From Mayfieldus profundus (lineage in GTDB: Bacteria > Actinomycetota > Thermoleophilia > Solirubrobacterales > 70-9): 64,000 nt of DNA. The notes beneath the pieces were generated by a model, which saw only the letters and a list, made by a program, of their open reading frames with translations, was not told where the DNA came from and searched no databases. The DNA is taken from NCBI GenBank assembly GCA_038040325.1, contig JBBPIM010000006.1:1-64000 (forward strand). Direction: 5' to 3'. This document shows, in pieces, positions 7,822-18,041 of the stretch. Each line of letters starts with the position of its first letter. Position 1 is the stretch's first letter. The position numbers and the translations under genes are program-made.

Positions 7822-8046
7822 TCAGATCTTCAGTAGGACGATGGTGTTGAGGGCGAAGAGGATCGCGAAGAAGACCGTCGCCCGGTCGAGGTTCTTCTCG
7901 ACCATCGAGCCACCGCCGAAGGAGCTGCCGCCGCCGCCGATCCCGAAGGCGCCGGAGAGCCCGGTGTCCTTGCCCGAGTGCAGGAGCACGAGGAAGATCA
8001 GGACGACCGAGATGATTACCTGGACCACTGCCAGCACCGTGTACAC
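7822..8046 (-). CDS. secG: Preprotein translocase subunit SecG
   Basis: 74 residues from the GTG at 8046: an N-terminal membrane helix (YTVLAVVQVIISVVLIFLVLL), the SecG signature HSGKDTGLSGAFGIGGG, and a second helix (ATVFFAILFALNTIVLL). It is the small auxiliary subunit of the SecYEG channel. The gene starts 11 bases after the stop of the CcmI-like gene, so it is probably co-transcribed with it. In many Actinobacteria secG follows tpiA; here it is about 23 kb away from it. No clear Shine-Dalgarno is seen before this start. Confidence 0.9.
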   Translation of the reverse strand: MYTVLAVVQVIISVVLIFLVLLHSGKDTGLSGAFGIGGGGSSFGGGSMVEKNLDRATVFFAILFALNTIVLLKI

Positions 8047-8057
8047 GGCGGATGATT

Positions 8058-8324
8058 CTAGGGATCTTGGTCCAGCTCGCGCAGGGTCTCCACCGCCTCG
8101 CGGCGCAGCTCTGCGTCCTGGCGGCGAAAATCCTCGTCGGAGAGCTTGCCGGCGGCGTGGTCGAGCTGGGCGTCGCGGATCTCGCGGTACTTGGCCTCCT
8201 TGCGGGCCTCGAGGTCGGCGATCCGCGGGTCCTCCCCCTCCCGGTCCCCGGCCGATCGCCGCAGCGGCACGGTGACGAACGCGACCACCAGGACGAGCAG
8301 AACGGCGCCGATCAGGACCTCCAT
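8058..8324 (-). CDS. Small membrane protein with CcmI-like N-terminal region
   Basis: 88 residues: one N-terminal membrane helix (VLIGAVLLVLVVAFVTVPL), then a charged helical tail (LEARKEAKYREIRDAQLDHAAGKLSDEDFRRQDAELRREAVETLRELD). The pattern of an anchoring helix followed by E-KYxxxRDxxxDxxxGKLxxxDF resembles the first part of the cytochrome c biogenesis protein CcmI, without its TPR domain. It lies 21 bases downstream of ccmF, which supports a role in cytochrome c maturation, but the similarity is partial and this is an inference. Confidence 0.65.
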   Translation of the reverse strand: MEVLIGAVLLVLVVAFVTVPLRRSAGDREGEDPRIADLEARKEAKYREIRDAQLDHAAGKLSDEDFRRQDAELRREAVETLRELDQDP

Positions 8325-8345
8325 CGTGTTCGCAGCGTAGGAGCC

Positions 8346-10559
<2,214 letters not shown>

Positions 10560-10560
10560 G

Positions 10561-10962
10561 CTAGCTGGCGCGCTCCTCGGTGAACTTGGAGGGGCACTTG
10601 GTGACCAGCGTGTCGCGCTCGCCGACGAAGGTTCCGCCGGCGACGCTGCCGGTGAGGATGATCTCGCGGCCGTCGCGGAACGGGTCCGGCACGGTGCCGC
10701 TGTAGCTGACTGGGATGCTCTTCGACGGGTCGTCGCGGTCGGCGACCCGGAAGCGCAGCGTCTCCTGGTCGCGGCGGATCGACCCCGGCACCACCTTGCC
10801 GGTGAGGTTGTATGAGCCGCCCGGGCTTGCGGTCAGCAGCTCGGAGGGCTGTCGCGCCTCGGTGGATGCGCTGAACGACGTGTAGACGAGGGCGGCGGCC
10901 AGCAGCACCGCGGCCCCCAGTGCCGCCACGAGGCGAATCTTGCGTTTGCGCCGGGGCTCCAT
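10561..10962 (-). CDS. ccmE: Heme chaperone CcmE, Cys-type variant
   Basis: 133 residues: N-terminal basic stretch, one membrane anchor (LVAALGAAVLLAAALVYTSF), then an OB-fold domain (LTGKVVPGSIRRD, LRFRVADRDDPSKSIPVSYSG, GREIILTG). The covalent heme-binding histidine of classical CcmE is replaced: the C-terminal motif reads VTKCPSKFTEE, with Cys123 and Phe127. This resembles the CxxxY type of CcmE, but with Phe in place of Tyr. It carries heme to CcmF, encoded one base downstream. The ATG at 10962 is preferred to an upstream TTG at 10968. Confidence 0.9.
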   Translation of the reverse strand: MEPRRKRKIRLVAALGAAVLLAAALVYTSFSASTEARQPSELLTASPGGSYNLTGKVVPGSIRRDQETLRFRVADRDDPSKSIPVSYSGTVPDPFRDGREIILTGSVAGGTFVGERDTLVTKCPSKFTEERAS

Positions 10963-11031
10963 TGCCAAAGCGCGCCCGCCTGCGCGAGCGCAGGCTGATT
11001 ATGGCAAGGGGCCGAGGCTCGCTCCCTTGCT

Positions 11032-11751
11032 ATGAATGCCGGGATGGCGGGCGACCAACCGGTACTTCTGATCACCGGCGCGAGTGGCGGGATCGGCGCC
11101 GCGACCGCGCACGCCGCCGCCGGCTCGCACCGGCTCGTACTCGCAGGCCGGCGGCTGGAGCCGCTGCAGGAGCTTGCCGCCGAGCTGGGCGGCGACGAGC
11201 GCGCCCTGGCGGTGAGCTGCGACGTTGCGGAGTGGGACCAGGTCGAGGCGATGCGCGACGCCGCGCTGCAGCAGTTCGGCCGAATCGACGCGGTATTCGC
11301 CAACGCCGGTTTCGGCGCCCAGCGCGGATTCCTCGAGGAATCGCCGGAGCAGTGGCGCTCGATGATCCTGACCAACGTCTACGGGGTGGCGCTGACCATC
11401 CGCGCCACCCTGCCCCACCTGCTGGAGCGCGGCGACGGCCACTACCTGATCACCAGCTCGGTGGCCGGGCGCCGGGCGCTGCCCGGCTCGATGTACTCGG
11501 CCACCAAGTGGGCGGTCACCGCGATCGGCGAGGCGCTGCGCCAGGAGCTGCGCCAGATGCACGAGAACGACGGCATCCGCGTCACCCTGATCGAACCAGG
11601 CATGGTGGACACCGCGTTCTTCGACAAGGGCACCCCGGACTGGGCGCTCGACGACGAGGACATCGCCCGCGCGGTGATCTACGCGCTCTCCCAGCCGCCC
11701 AAGGTGGATGTCAACGAGATCCTGATCCGCCCCGCTCGCCAGCCTCTCTAG
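11032..11751 (+). CDS. Short-chain dehydrogenase/reductase
   Basis: 239 residues, classical SDR: TGASGGIG cofactor motif, an AGRR basic residue after beta-2 that suggests NADP(H), NAGFG, and the Ser...YSATK catalytic set. The tail (VDVNEILIRPARQPL) matches YdfG/serine-dehydrogenase-like SDRs with a PPxVDVNEI(L/I)(I/V)RP ending. Starts at 11032 or 11044 (both ATG) are possible; neither has a strong ribosome-binding site. The last 41 bases overlap the end of the convergent glycosyltransferase gene. Confidence 0.88.
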   Translation: MNAGMAGDQPVLLITGASGGIGAATAHAAAGSHRLVLAGRRLEPLQELAAELGGDERALAVSCDVAEWDQVEAMRDAALQQFGRIDAVFANAGFGAQRGFLEESPEQWRSMILTNVYGVALTIRATLPHLLERGDGHYLITSSVAGRRALPGSMYSATKWAVTAIGEALRQELRQMHENDGIRVTLIEPGMVDTAFFDKGTPDWALDDEDIARAVIYALSQPPKVDVNEILIRPARQPL

Positions 11752-12778
11752 GGCTGCCGAGCAGCGCGCGGACCACTCGCCAATATGCGCGCAGCATCGC
11801 GCCGACGAGCCTGGAGCGCCCGGTCCGCCCAAAGAACGGGGAGTCGAGGTCGGGCGTCAGCCAGGCCGCGAAGTCGGCGGCCGAGACCTGCCGTCGCCGC
11901 TGGACCTGGCGGCGGCTGCGCAGCGCCCATGGCAGTCGACGGAGGCCGTCGAGGTCGGCGAGCAGCTTCTGCCATCCCCAGCCGCCGGCGACCGAAACCG
12001 GGATCAGCGCCAGCTCAGTGAGCAGCAGCGCCGGCGCGAGCAGAACCAGCAGCGGCGCCGGATAGACCCTCGTCAGGAAAGCCCAGCGGTTGCGCTCCAG
12101 CCAGCGCATCTTCGCGGCGCTTGCCTCGAACTCGTACTCGTGGTCGACCACGGCGCCGGGCTCCAGTCCGATCGCCCCGCCCTCCAGGCGCAGCCGCATC
12201 GAGAGGTCGACGTCCTCGTGGTAGAGGAAGTAGCGGTCGGGGAAGCCGCCGAGGCGGTCGAATGTGTCCAGCGGCAGCGCCAGGCAGGCTCCCGAGGCGG
12301 ACGGCACCTCGTGCGGCACGAGGTCGGCGGGCAGCGGCCTGCCGTGCTCACCGGCCCAGGCGAAGCCGGTGAAGTGGACCGGGTTGCCCGAGGTGTTGAC
12401 CGTCCGCCCGCCGTCGCAGGCGACCAGCCCCATCCAGGCGGCCCAGCCGCGACCCTCCACCCAGGGTCGCCGGATCGCCTCGGCGAACCCGTCCAGCGGC
12501 GTCGCATCGGGGTTGAGGAACACCAGCAGCTCGCCGGCCGCGGCCTCGGCGCCCGCGTTGGCAGCCGCGGCAAAGCCGGTGTTGGCGCCCATCTCGACCA
12601 GCTCCGCCCCCGGCGCCAGCTCCGCGACCAGCTCCCTGGTGCCGTCCTGCGAGCCGTTGTCGGCGACGATCAGCTCGTCGTCCTCGCGCAACTGCTCGAC
12701 CAGCGGCGGCAGCGTACGCGCGAGCTCGTCGCGGTGGTTGAAGGTGACGATGACGACGGAGAGGCGCGGGCCGGTCAC
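11711..12778 (-). CDS. GT2 family glycosyltransferase (rhamnosyltransferase-like)
   Basis: 355 residues from the GTG at 12778. GT-A fold: LSVVIVTFNHRDEL, IVADNGSQDGT, NTGFAAAANAG, FLNPDAT (DxD-type metal site region) and FFLYHEDVDLSMR-like DRYFLYHEDVDLSMRLR acceptor-side motif. Two hydrophobic segments (about 240-270) suggest membrane association. Such enzymes add sugars to lipid-linked or surface polysaccharides. A longer reading from a TTG at 12799 would overlap the neighbouring tRNA-Gly 3' end, so I reject it. The 3' end overlaps the convergent SDR gene by 41 bases. Confidence 0.87.
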   Translation of the reverse strand: MTGPRLSVVIVTFNHRDELARTLPPLVEQLREDDELIVADNGSQDGTRELVAELAPGAELVEMGANTGFAAAANAGAEAAAGELLVFLNPDATPLDGFAEAIRRPWVEGRGWAAWMGLVACDGGRTVNTSGNPVHFTGFAWAGEHGRPLPADLVPHEVPSASGACLALPLDTFDRLGGFPDRYFLYHEDVDLSMRLRLEGGAIGLEPGAVVDHEYEFEASAAKMRWLERNRWAFLTRVYPAPLLVLLAPALLLTELALIPVSVAGGWGWQKLLADLDGLRRLPWALRSRRQVQRRRQVSAADFAAWLTPDLDSPFFGRTGRSRLVGAMLRAYWRVVRALLGSPREAGERGGSGSR

Positions 12779-12798
12779 GCGGCGGGAGGGTAGCTGCA

Positions 12799-12871
12799 AG
12801 CGGACGACGGGACTTGAACCCGCTACCTCGAGCTTGGGAAGCTCGCGCTCTACCAGGTGAGCTACGTCCGC
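12799..12871 (-). tRNA. tRNA-Gly (CCC)
   Basis: 73 nt on the minus strand. Acceptor GCGGACG pairs with CGTCCGC, discriminator U. D arm TAGCTCACCTGGTAGAGC, anticodon stem CGAGC/GCTCG with loop TTCCCAA giving anticodon CCC (reads GGG), T arm GCGGGTTCAAGTCCCGT. The 3' CCA is not encoded. Confidence 0.95.
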
Positions 12872-12884
12872 GCTATCGCTGATT

Positions 12885-13397
12885 CTACGACCGGCGCGGC
12901 AGCAGCGAGGCGGCCCGTACCAGCGCCCGCTCCAACCTCGAGCCGCGTCCCGGCAGCAGCCCCAGGTCCCGCATGATCTCGGCGCCGTCGTAGTAGCTGA
13001 CCAGGTGCGCTATGCGCCCCTCGCCATCGATAGTTGCGACGTCGACGCCGGCGCTGGTGACCCGGCGACCGGTCGCCTTGAGTCCATCCAGCTCGCCGCT
13101 GTGGGTCATCGAGGCTGTCCACTCGCCGGCGGTGAAGTCCTCGCCGTGGGCGGCCCTCACCAGCTCGAAGCGCAAGTCCGAGAACGCTGCCTGGACGTCG
13201 GCAGCGTGGCGCCGGATCGCGTCGCTGCCCTCCGCGACCGCCCCGGCCCCGCGGTCGTCGTAGACGCCGTCGGGGGCGAAGAACGCCGCCACCGCCCCGG
13301 GATCGTGCGAGTTCCAGGCATCGAGGTAGGCGTGCATGAGCTGTTCGCGGTCGGTCTTCTGCTCACGGCGGGTGTTTTCACGGCTGGCAGTGGCCAC
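12885..13397 (-). CDS. SnoaL-like / NTF2-fold protein
   Basis: 170 residues. The core (about 18-145) has the SnoaL/ketosteroid-isomerase-like cone: HAYLDAWNSHDPGAVAAFFAPDGVYDD, then GSDAIRRHAADVQAAFSDLRFE, EWTASMTHSGELDGLKATGRRVTSAGVDVATIDGEGRIAHLVSYYD. This pattern is shared by polyketide cyclases, ester cyclases and many uncharacterised small-molecule-binding proteins. The GTG start at 13397 is divergent from ccmG. Substrate unknown. Confidence 0.8.
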   Translation of the reverse strand: MATASRENTRREQKTDREQLMHAYLDAWNSHDPGAVAAFFAPDGVYDDRGAGAVAEGSDAIRRHAADVQAAFSDLRFELVRAAHGEDFTAGEWTASMTHSGELDGLKATGRRVTSAGVDVATIDGEGRIAHLVSYYDGAEIMRDLGLLPGRGSRLERALVRAASLLPRRS

Positions 13398-13450
13398 GGG
13401 TGGATCTTCGCACGCCGGGCCGCCCCGCGGGCCTCTCTAACCTTGATCCG

Positions 13451-13981
13451 GTGAGCGCCCGCTCCTTCGCCGTCTTCTGTGCCGTGCTCGCAGTGGTCGG
13501 CCTGCTCGGCTTCGGCCTGCTCAGCAAGGGCGGCGCCAGCGTAGACGTGGGCGATCCGGTGCCGGAAGGGCCCCTCCCCCGCCTCGACGGCAACGGCACC
13601 GGCACGGTCGCCGACTACCGCGGGCGCTGGGTGCTGGTCAACTTCTGGGCCTCCTGGTGCGACCCGTGTCGCGAGGAGTCGCCGGCGCTGCAGCGCTTTC
13701 ACCAACGTCACCGTGACCAGCACTTCACGGTGCTGGGCATCGACACGCGCGACCTCAGCGTCGACGGCCGCGCCTTCGTCGAACGCTACGGCCTCACCTA
13801 TCCGCAGCTGCGCGACGGCGACGGCGAGCGCGCCCGCGACTTCGGCACCACCGGCGTGCCCGAGTCGTTCCTGGTCGACCCGCAGGGCCGTCTGGCGCTG
13901 CTGCGCCGCGGGCCGGTCGACGAGCGGTACCTCGAGCGCTACGTGGCACCGCTGCTGGAGGGCGAGCGTGCGCAGGGCTAG
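13451..13981 (+). CDS. ccmG: Thioredoxin-like cytochrome c biogenesis protein CcmG/ResA
   Basis: 176 residues from a GTG at 13451: N-terminal membrane anchor (FAVFCAVLAVVGLLGFGLL), then a thioredoxin fold with NFWASWCDPCREE (CxxC) and the cis-proline region TTGVPESFLVD. It acts outside the membrane, keeping the CxxCH cysteines of apocytochromes reduced. An upstream GTG at 13400 would extend it by 17 residues into the divergent gene's start region and is less likely. ccmH overlaps its 3' end by 14 bases. Confidence 0.9.
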   Translation: MSARSFAVFCAVLAVVGLLGFGLLSKGGASVDVGDPVPEGPLPRLDGNGTGTVADYRGRWVLVNFWASWCDPCREESPALQRFHQRHRDQHFTVLGIDTRDLSVDGRAFVERYGLTYPQLRDGDGERARDFGTTGVPESFLVDPQGRLALLRRGPVDERYLERYVAPLLEGERAQG

Positions 13982-14426
13982 CGCGCTGATCCTCGCGCTG
14001 GCCGCAACCCTTGCCCTGGCGGTGTCGTCCACCCCCGCGCAGGAGCGCGCGTCGCTGACCGACATCGAGGACGAGGTGATGTGCCCGATCTGCGGCACCC
14101 TGCTGGAGCTCTCCGAGGCCCCGCAGGCAGCGCGGGAGCGGGTATTCATCCGCAGGCTGATCGCCGAGGGGCGGACCAAGGAGCAGATCAAGGACGCGCT
14201 GGTAGCCGATTACGGGTCGGAAGTGCTGGCCTCCCCCGAGGGCTCGGGGTTCGACCTCGCCGCCTACCTGGTGCCGATCGCAGCCTTCATCGTCGCCGCG
14301 GCTGCCGTGCTGGTCGCCGTGACGCGCTGGCGGCGCCGAACGACCCCTGCGGCCGCCGACGCGGCCGCTCCATCGGGCGAGGACGCCGAGCGCCTAGAGT
14401 CCGACCTGGCCCGTTACGACCTCTAG
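13968..14426 (+). CDS. ccmH: Cytochrome c maturation protein CcmH
   Basis: 152 residues from the GTG at 13968. N-terminal signal/anchor (LILALAATLALAVSS), then the CcmH domain with its redox motif DEVMCPICGTLLELSEAPQA (LRCxxC type) and VFIRRLIAEGRTKEQIKDALVADYGSEVLASP. A second membrane helix (YLVPIAAFIVAAAAVLVAV) follows. It presents apocytochrome c to the heme lyase. It overlaps ccmG by 14 bases, so the two are coupled. It ends 11 bases before the convergent wecB stop. Confidence 0.92.
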   Translation: MRRASALILALAATLALAVSSTPAQERASLTDIEDEVMCPICGTLLELSEAPQAARERVFIRRLIAEGRTKEQIKDALVADYGSEVLASPEGSGFDLAAYLVPIAAFIVAAAAVLVAVTRWRRRTTPAAADAAAPSGEDAERLESDLARYDL

Positions 14427-14437
14427 CGACGGTGGTG

Positions 14438-15499
14438 CTAGAGAAGGCTGGAAACGATCTCGGCGATGCGGTCGGCGGCCCTGCCGTCCCACATCGGCGG
14501 CGGGCCGGAGGGCTTCGCGACATCGCCCAGCAGGCCGGGGATCTCCGCGATTCGATCCGGATCGAGGCCAAGCAGCGTGTTCGTCCCGGCGCGAATCGTC
14601 ACCGGCCGCTCGGTGTTGTCGCGCAGCGTGAAGCACGGGACGCCCAGGAAGGTGGTCTCCTCCTGGATCCCCCCCGAGTCGGTCAGCACGGCCCCGGCGT
14701 CTGCTTCCAGCGAGAGGAACTCGAGGTAGCCGACCGGCTCAGTCACCCAGTCCGGCGGAGAGTCGAGACCCTTGCGTGTGCGCGGGTGGGCGGGGAAGAC
14801 GACCGGCATCTTCTCCGCGACCTCGGAAAGCCGCTCGACCGCGCTGGCAAGCAGCGGCCCGTCGACCAGCGCCGGCCGGTGCAGGGTGACGAGCAGGTAG
14901 CTGCCCGCCTCGAGACCGCGCTCCTTCGCGGCGTTCAGCGATCGAAAGCGGTCTTCGAGCGCCACCAGAGTGTCGATCATCGTGTTGCCGACGAAGTGCA
15001 TGCGCTCATCGGCAACTCCCTCCGCGCGCAGGTTCTCGACGGCCTCGTCGCAGTGCAGGAAGAGGTGGTCGGAGAGCTGATCGGTGACCATGCGGTTGAT
15101 CTCCTCCGGCATCGTGCGATCGAAGCTCCGCAGTCCGGATTCGACATGGGCCAGCGGGATCAGCGCCTTGGCAGCGACCAACGATGCCGCCAGCGTCGAG
15201 TTGACGTCGCCGGGCACGATCATCAGGTCGGGACGCTGCTGCTCGACGATCGGCTCGAGCCGCTCCATGACGCGGGCGGTCTGTTCGGCGTGGGTGCCAG
15301 AGCCGACCTCGAGCACGTGGTCGGGCCCGGGCAGGCCGCCCAGCTCGTCGAAGAAGATCTTTGACATCTCCTGGTCGTAATGCTGGCCGGTGTGGACCAG
15401 CGAGTGCCCAGCGTCGGGAAGGCGCTCACGCAGGCGCGCGATGACGGGAGCCATCTTCACGAAGTTCGGGCGCGTGCCGACGATGTATGCGATCCGCAA
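14438..15499 (-). CDS. wecB: UDP-N-acetylglucosamine 2-epimerase (non-hydrolysing)
   Basis: 353 residues covering the whole GT-B-like epimerase fold: GTRPNFVKMAPVI at the N-terminus, HTGQHYDQEMS, VPGDVNSTLAASLVA, HVESGLRSFDRTMPEEINR, NTMIDTL, TLHRP, and TDSGGIQEE near the C-terminus. It interconverts UDP-GlcNAc and UDP-ManNAc for surface polysaccharide synthesis. It heads a minus-strand block downstream of a flavoprotein and a membrane protein that also look polysaccharide- or lipid-carrier-linked. Confidence 0.95.
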   Translation of the reverse strand: MRIAYIVGTRPNFVKMAPVIARLRERLPDAGHSLVHTGQHYDQEMSKIFFDELGGLPGPDHVLEVGSGTHAEQTARVMERLEPIVEQQRPDLMIVPGDVNSTLAASLVAAKALIPLAHVESGLRSFDRTMPEEINRMVTDQLSDHLFLHCDEAVENLRAEGVADERMHFVGNTMIDTLVALEDRFRSLNAAKERGLEAGSYLLVTLHRPALVDGPLLASAVERLSEVAEKMPVVFPAHPRTRKGLDSPPDWVTEPVGYLEFLSLEADAGAVLTDSGGIQEETTFLGVPCFTLRDNTERPVTIRAGTNTLLGLDPDRIAEIPGLLGDVAKPSGPPPMWDGRAADRIAEIVSSLL

Positions 15500-15522
15500 G
15501 GCGCGCGGAGGATAGCTTCGGC

Positions 15523-16917
15523 TCAGGAGGCGCCCGAGCGCGATGAGGCACCCGCGTCGCCCGAGAGCGCCGCGGCGGCGTCGGTCCCGAGCCGAACGCT
15601 GTAGTTGGTCCCCCGGTCCTCGGGATAGATCTGTGTCGTGTTGGCCAACACGAGGCCCGGTACGCCGGTCTGCAACGGGGGGATCTTCTCGGGATATCCG
15701 ACGGTCACGACTGGCTGAGCGGCCGGCTCGCGGAACACCCAGAGCCGCCGGATCCAGTCGCGCGAGAACTCGGGGTTGACCTTGCGCAGACCGGGTTCGT
15801 AGAGATCCAGCAGCTCCTCGTGATCCAGCTCGAGCACCGGGTCGCCGCGATCGACGTAGTTGGCGACGTAGAGGAAGCGTCGCCCGCCGTAGTGCTCGGG
15901 ACCGATGAAGTTCGTCTGCTCGATGAGGCCGACGAACGGGATCGAGCGATCAGCCACATTGGTCCAGTAAAAGGGCGAGAACCGGCGGTCCAACTCGATC
16001 AGCACGCAGAGCGCCGTGTGGTACTCGATCGACCGCAGGCGGCCGAGGTACTCGTCGCCGACGCGCGCCGCCAGGCCCGGGTCGAGGAGGCGGTCGAAGA
16101 CGTCGTTGGGAACCGTCGCCAGCACGGCGTCATAGCTCTCCTCCCCGCCCACCTCGAACTCGCGCGGGTCGTGGCCCCCGCGAAACGAGTCCGCCGGCGC
16201 CCAGGTGAGCTTGAAGCGCCCGCCATCCCCGGCGATCCGCTGAGCCGGCCTGTCGATCAGGACGCGCCCGCCTCGCCCTCCGATCTCCGCCTCGAGGCGC
16301 TCGAGCAACGGCTGCCAGCCGCCACGCGGGTATCCCAGCACCTCCTCGCGGGCCTCGCGGCCCTTGATCTGGCGGCGCAGGTTCAGCTTGCTCCAGATCC
16401 ACGCCATCGAGATCTCGTCTGCCCGGTCCCCGAATTTGCCCCGCAGCATCGGCCCCCAGACCTTCTCCCATGCCTCCGTGCCCATGTTTCGGGTGATCCA
16501 GTCGCGCGCGGTCAGCTGCTCGTAATGCTCCAGGCCGGCGCGGCCGCGCTGCAGCCGCAACGCGGCGACTCCCATCCGCAGACGCGAACGCAGCGAGAGG
16601 GGGTTGAAGCGCAGCAGGTCCAGGGGGGTGGTGAACGGGTGGCTCCGCCCCTCCGCGAAGATCGCCACGCTCGAGGGGATCCACTCGATCGCATCCTCCA
16701 TCCCCAACTCGTCGTAGAGCGCCGCGATGTGGCGGTCGGTTGTGAACAGGTGGTGGTAGTAACGCTCCAGCAGATGCCCCTCCCCCACGTCAAGCGTCGC
16801 GACCTGCCCGCCCAACCCCGGCCAGCGCTCGTACACGTCGACTTCGTGCCCGCCGCCCGCCAAGCGGTACGCCGCGACCAGCCCCGTCGCCCCTGCCCCG
16901 AGAACCGCGACCCTCAC
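15523..16917 (-). CDS. FAD-dependent amine-oxidase-like oxidoreductase
   Basis: 464 residues from a GTG at 16917. N-terminal FAD-binding motif VAVLGAGATGLVAAYRLAGGGHEVDVYE (GxGxxG, acidic end of beta-2), a C-terminal FAD motif GLVLANTTQIYPEDRGTNY, and an internal YHHLFTTDRHI and MAWIWSKLNLRR region. The pattern matches NAD(P)/FAD oxidoreductases of the UDP-galactopyranose mutase or protoporphyrinogen-oxidase-like type that often occur in polysaccharide loci. The start overlaps the upstream gene's stop by four bases (GTGA). The exact reaction is unknown. Confidence 0.83.
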   Translation of the reverse strand: MRVAVLGAGATGLVAAYRLAGGGHEVDVYERWPGLGGQVATLDVGEGHLLERYYHHLFTTDRHIAALYDELGMEDAIEWIPSSVAIFAEGRSHPFTTPLDLLRFNPLSLRSRLRMGVAALRLQRGRAGLEHYEQLTARDWITRNMGTEAWEKVWGPMLRGKFGDRADEISMAWIWSKLNLRRQIKGREAREEVLGYPRGGWQPLLERLEAEIGGRGGRVLIDRPAQRIAGDGGRFKLTWAPADSFRGGHDPREFEVGGEESYDAVLATVPNDVFDRLLDPGLAARVGDEYLGRLRSIEYHTALCVLIELDRRFSPFYWTNVADRSIPFVGLIEQTNFIGPEHYGGRRFLYVANYVDRGDPVLELDHEELLDLYEPGLRKVNPEFSRDWIRRLWVFREPAAQPVVTVGYPEKIPPLQTGVPGLVLANTTQIYPEDRGTNYSVRLGTDAAAALSGDAGASSRSGAS

Positions 16918-17918
16918 GCTCGGCGCGCTTCCAGCTGCGGCCGTCCCGCCCGGATCCATCCGCCGTAGCGGAGCAGCAGCAGCGCGAGGCCGGCGACCGT
17001 GACCGGGACGAACAGCACGAAGCGCAGCATGATCAGGAACGAGACCGCCTCCGATCCGCTCGCGCCGACCGCCTTGACCGCGAACAGCACCGCTGCGTCG
17101 AAGGTGCCGACGTAGCCGGGTCCCGACGGGATCGCGACGAAGACATTGGTCAGGGCAGTGACGTAGACCACCTCCAAGGCGCTGATCTCGACGCCGGCAG
17201 CGCTCGCCACCGCCGCGTAGACCCCGGACTCCATCAGCCAGATGCCGACGGTGATCCCGACCATCGCCACGCCGTGGCGCCCGCGCAGGTCGCGGGTGGC
17301 GCGGGTCATCGGCGCGATGAACTCGATCAGGCGGCGAACCGGTGGGTGATTCCGAAGCAGGTACCCGGCCAGCACAGCCGTGCACCCGAGCAGGATCAGG
17401 GCCCCGGCGAAGACGAGGCGTCCCCCTCCCGGCGTCGATGCCCCCAGAAGGGCCAGGCTCAGCATCAGCAGCAATCCCACCGCGGCCGCGTCGAGCACGC
17501 GCGCTGCGACCAGGGTCCCGATCACGTTTCGCATGCCGGTCTGGGCGCGGGGCGCCATCAGATAGACGCCCATCACGTCCCCTCCGCGAGCGGGAAGGAC
17601 GTTGTTGCCCATGTAGCTCACGGCGGTGAGTCCGTAGGCATCGCTGCGGCTCGGGGCGGCGCCGCTGTGGTGCAGCAGCCACCACCAACGCTCCCCGCGG
17701 ACGAGGGTGATCAGCAGGTAGACGACGACCCCGGCCGCCAGGGCGCTAAGGCCCGCCGCCGTCGAGGGCAGCTCGGGTGCCTGCTGCCGGGAGGCCCACC
17801 AGACGACGGCGGCGATCGAGATCACCGAGATCACCAGGCCGACGAGCTGCACGCGCCATCCGCCTTTCAGCTGCGCGAGCGTGCCGTTCTCGTCCCCGTC
17901 CGGGGGTGCTCCAGTCAC
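16914..17918 (-). CDS. LPG-synthase-type (UPF0104) integral membrane protein
   Basis: 334 residues with about eight membrane helices. Diagnostic segments of the lysylphosphatidylglycerol synthetase TM-region family are present: LTAVSYMGNNVLPARGGDVMGVYLM, RVLDAAAVGLLLML, and VFVAIPSGPGYVGTFDAAV. This family includes MprF-like flippase modules and proteins in glycan assembly loci. The aminoacyl-transferase domain of MprF is absent. The start is GTG at 17918 and the stop overlaps the downstream flavoprotein start. It sits next to a relic of a sugar transferase on the other strand. Confidence 0.85.
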   Translation of the reverse strand: MTGAPPDGDENGTLAQLKGGWRVQLVGLVISVISIAAVVWWASRQQAPELPSTAAGLSALAAGVVVYLLITLVRGERWWWLLHHSGAAPSRSDAYGLTAVSYMGNNVLPARGGDVMGVYLMAPRAQTGMRNVIGTLVAARVLDAAAVGLLLMLSLALLGASTPGGGRLVFAGALILLGCTAVLAGYLLRNHPPVRRLIEFIAPMTRATRDLRGRHGVAMVGITVGIWLMESGVYAAVASAAGVEISALEVVYVTALTNVFVAIPSGPGYVGTFDAAVLFAVKAVGASGSEAVSFLIMLRFVLFVPVTVAGLALLLLRYGGWIRAGRPQLEARRA

Positions 17919-17936
17919 GAGAGGGACAAGCTAGCG

Positions 17937-18032
17937 CGGCGTTTCCTCTACGTGGCCACCTGGTCGTTGTGGAACGACATCCGGATCCTGCTGCCAACCG
18001 TGCCCCAGGTGATCGGGCACCGCAACCGCTGA
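17937..18032 (+). pseudogene. C-terminal relic of an undecaprenyl-phosphate sugar transferase
   Basis: The plus strand between the membrane-protein gene and argS encodes RRFLYVATWSLWNDIRILL, then PTVPQVIGHRNR and a stop. The Y-x-x-x-WS-L-W-x-D-x-x-I-L-L-x-T-V-P string is the characteristic C-terminus of WbaP/exopolysaccharide-type polyprenyl glycosylphosphotransferases. The rest of the gene (more than 400 residues) is missing: upstream the frame runs into the divergent membrane-protein start. So this looks like the remnant of a priming glycosyltransferase lost by deletion or rearrangement. The call rests on one short motif. Confidence 0.7.
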
Positions 18033-18041
18033 GCCGTATCC

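Noticed and set aside
12778..12799. Longer start (TTG at 12799) for the GT2 glycosyltransferase
   Set aside because: It would overlap the tRNA-Gly 3' end; a GTG at 12778 starts right at the conserved LSVVIVTFN strand.
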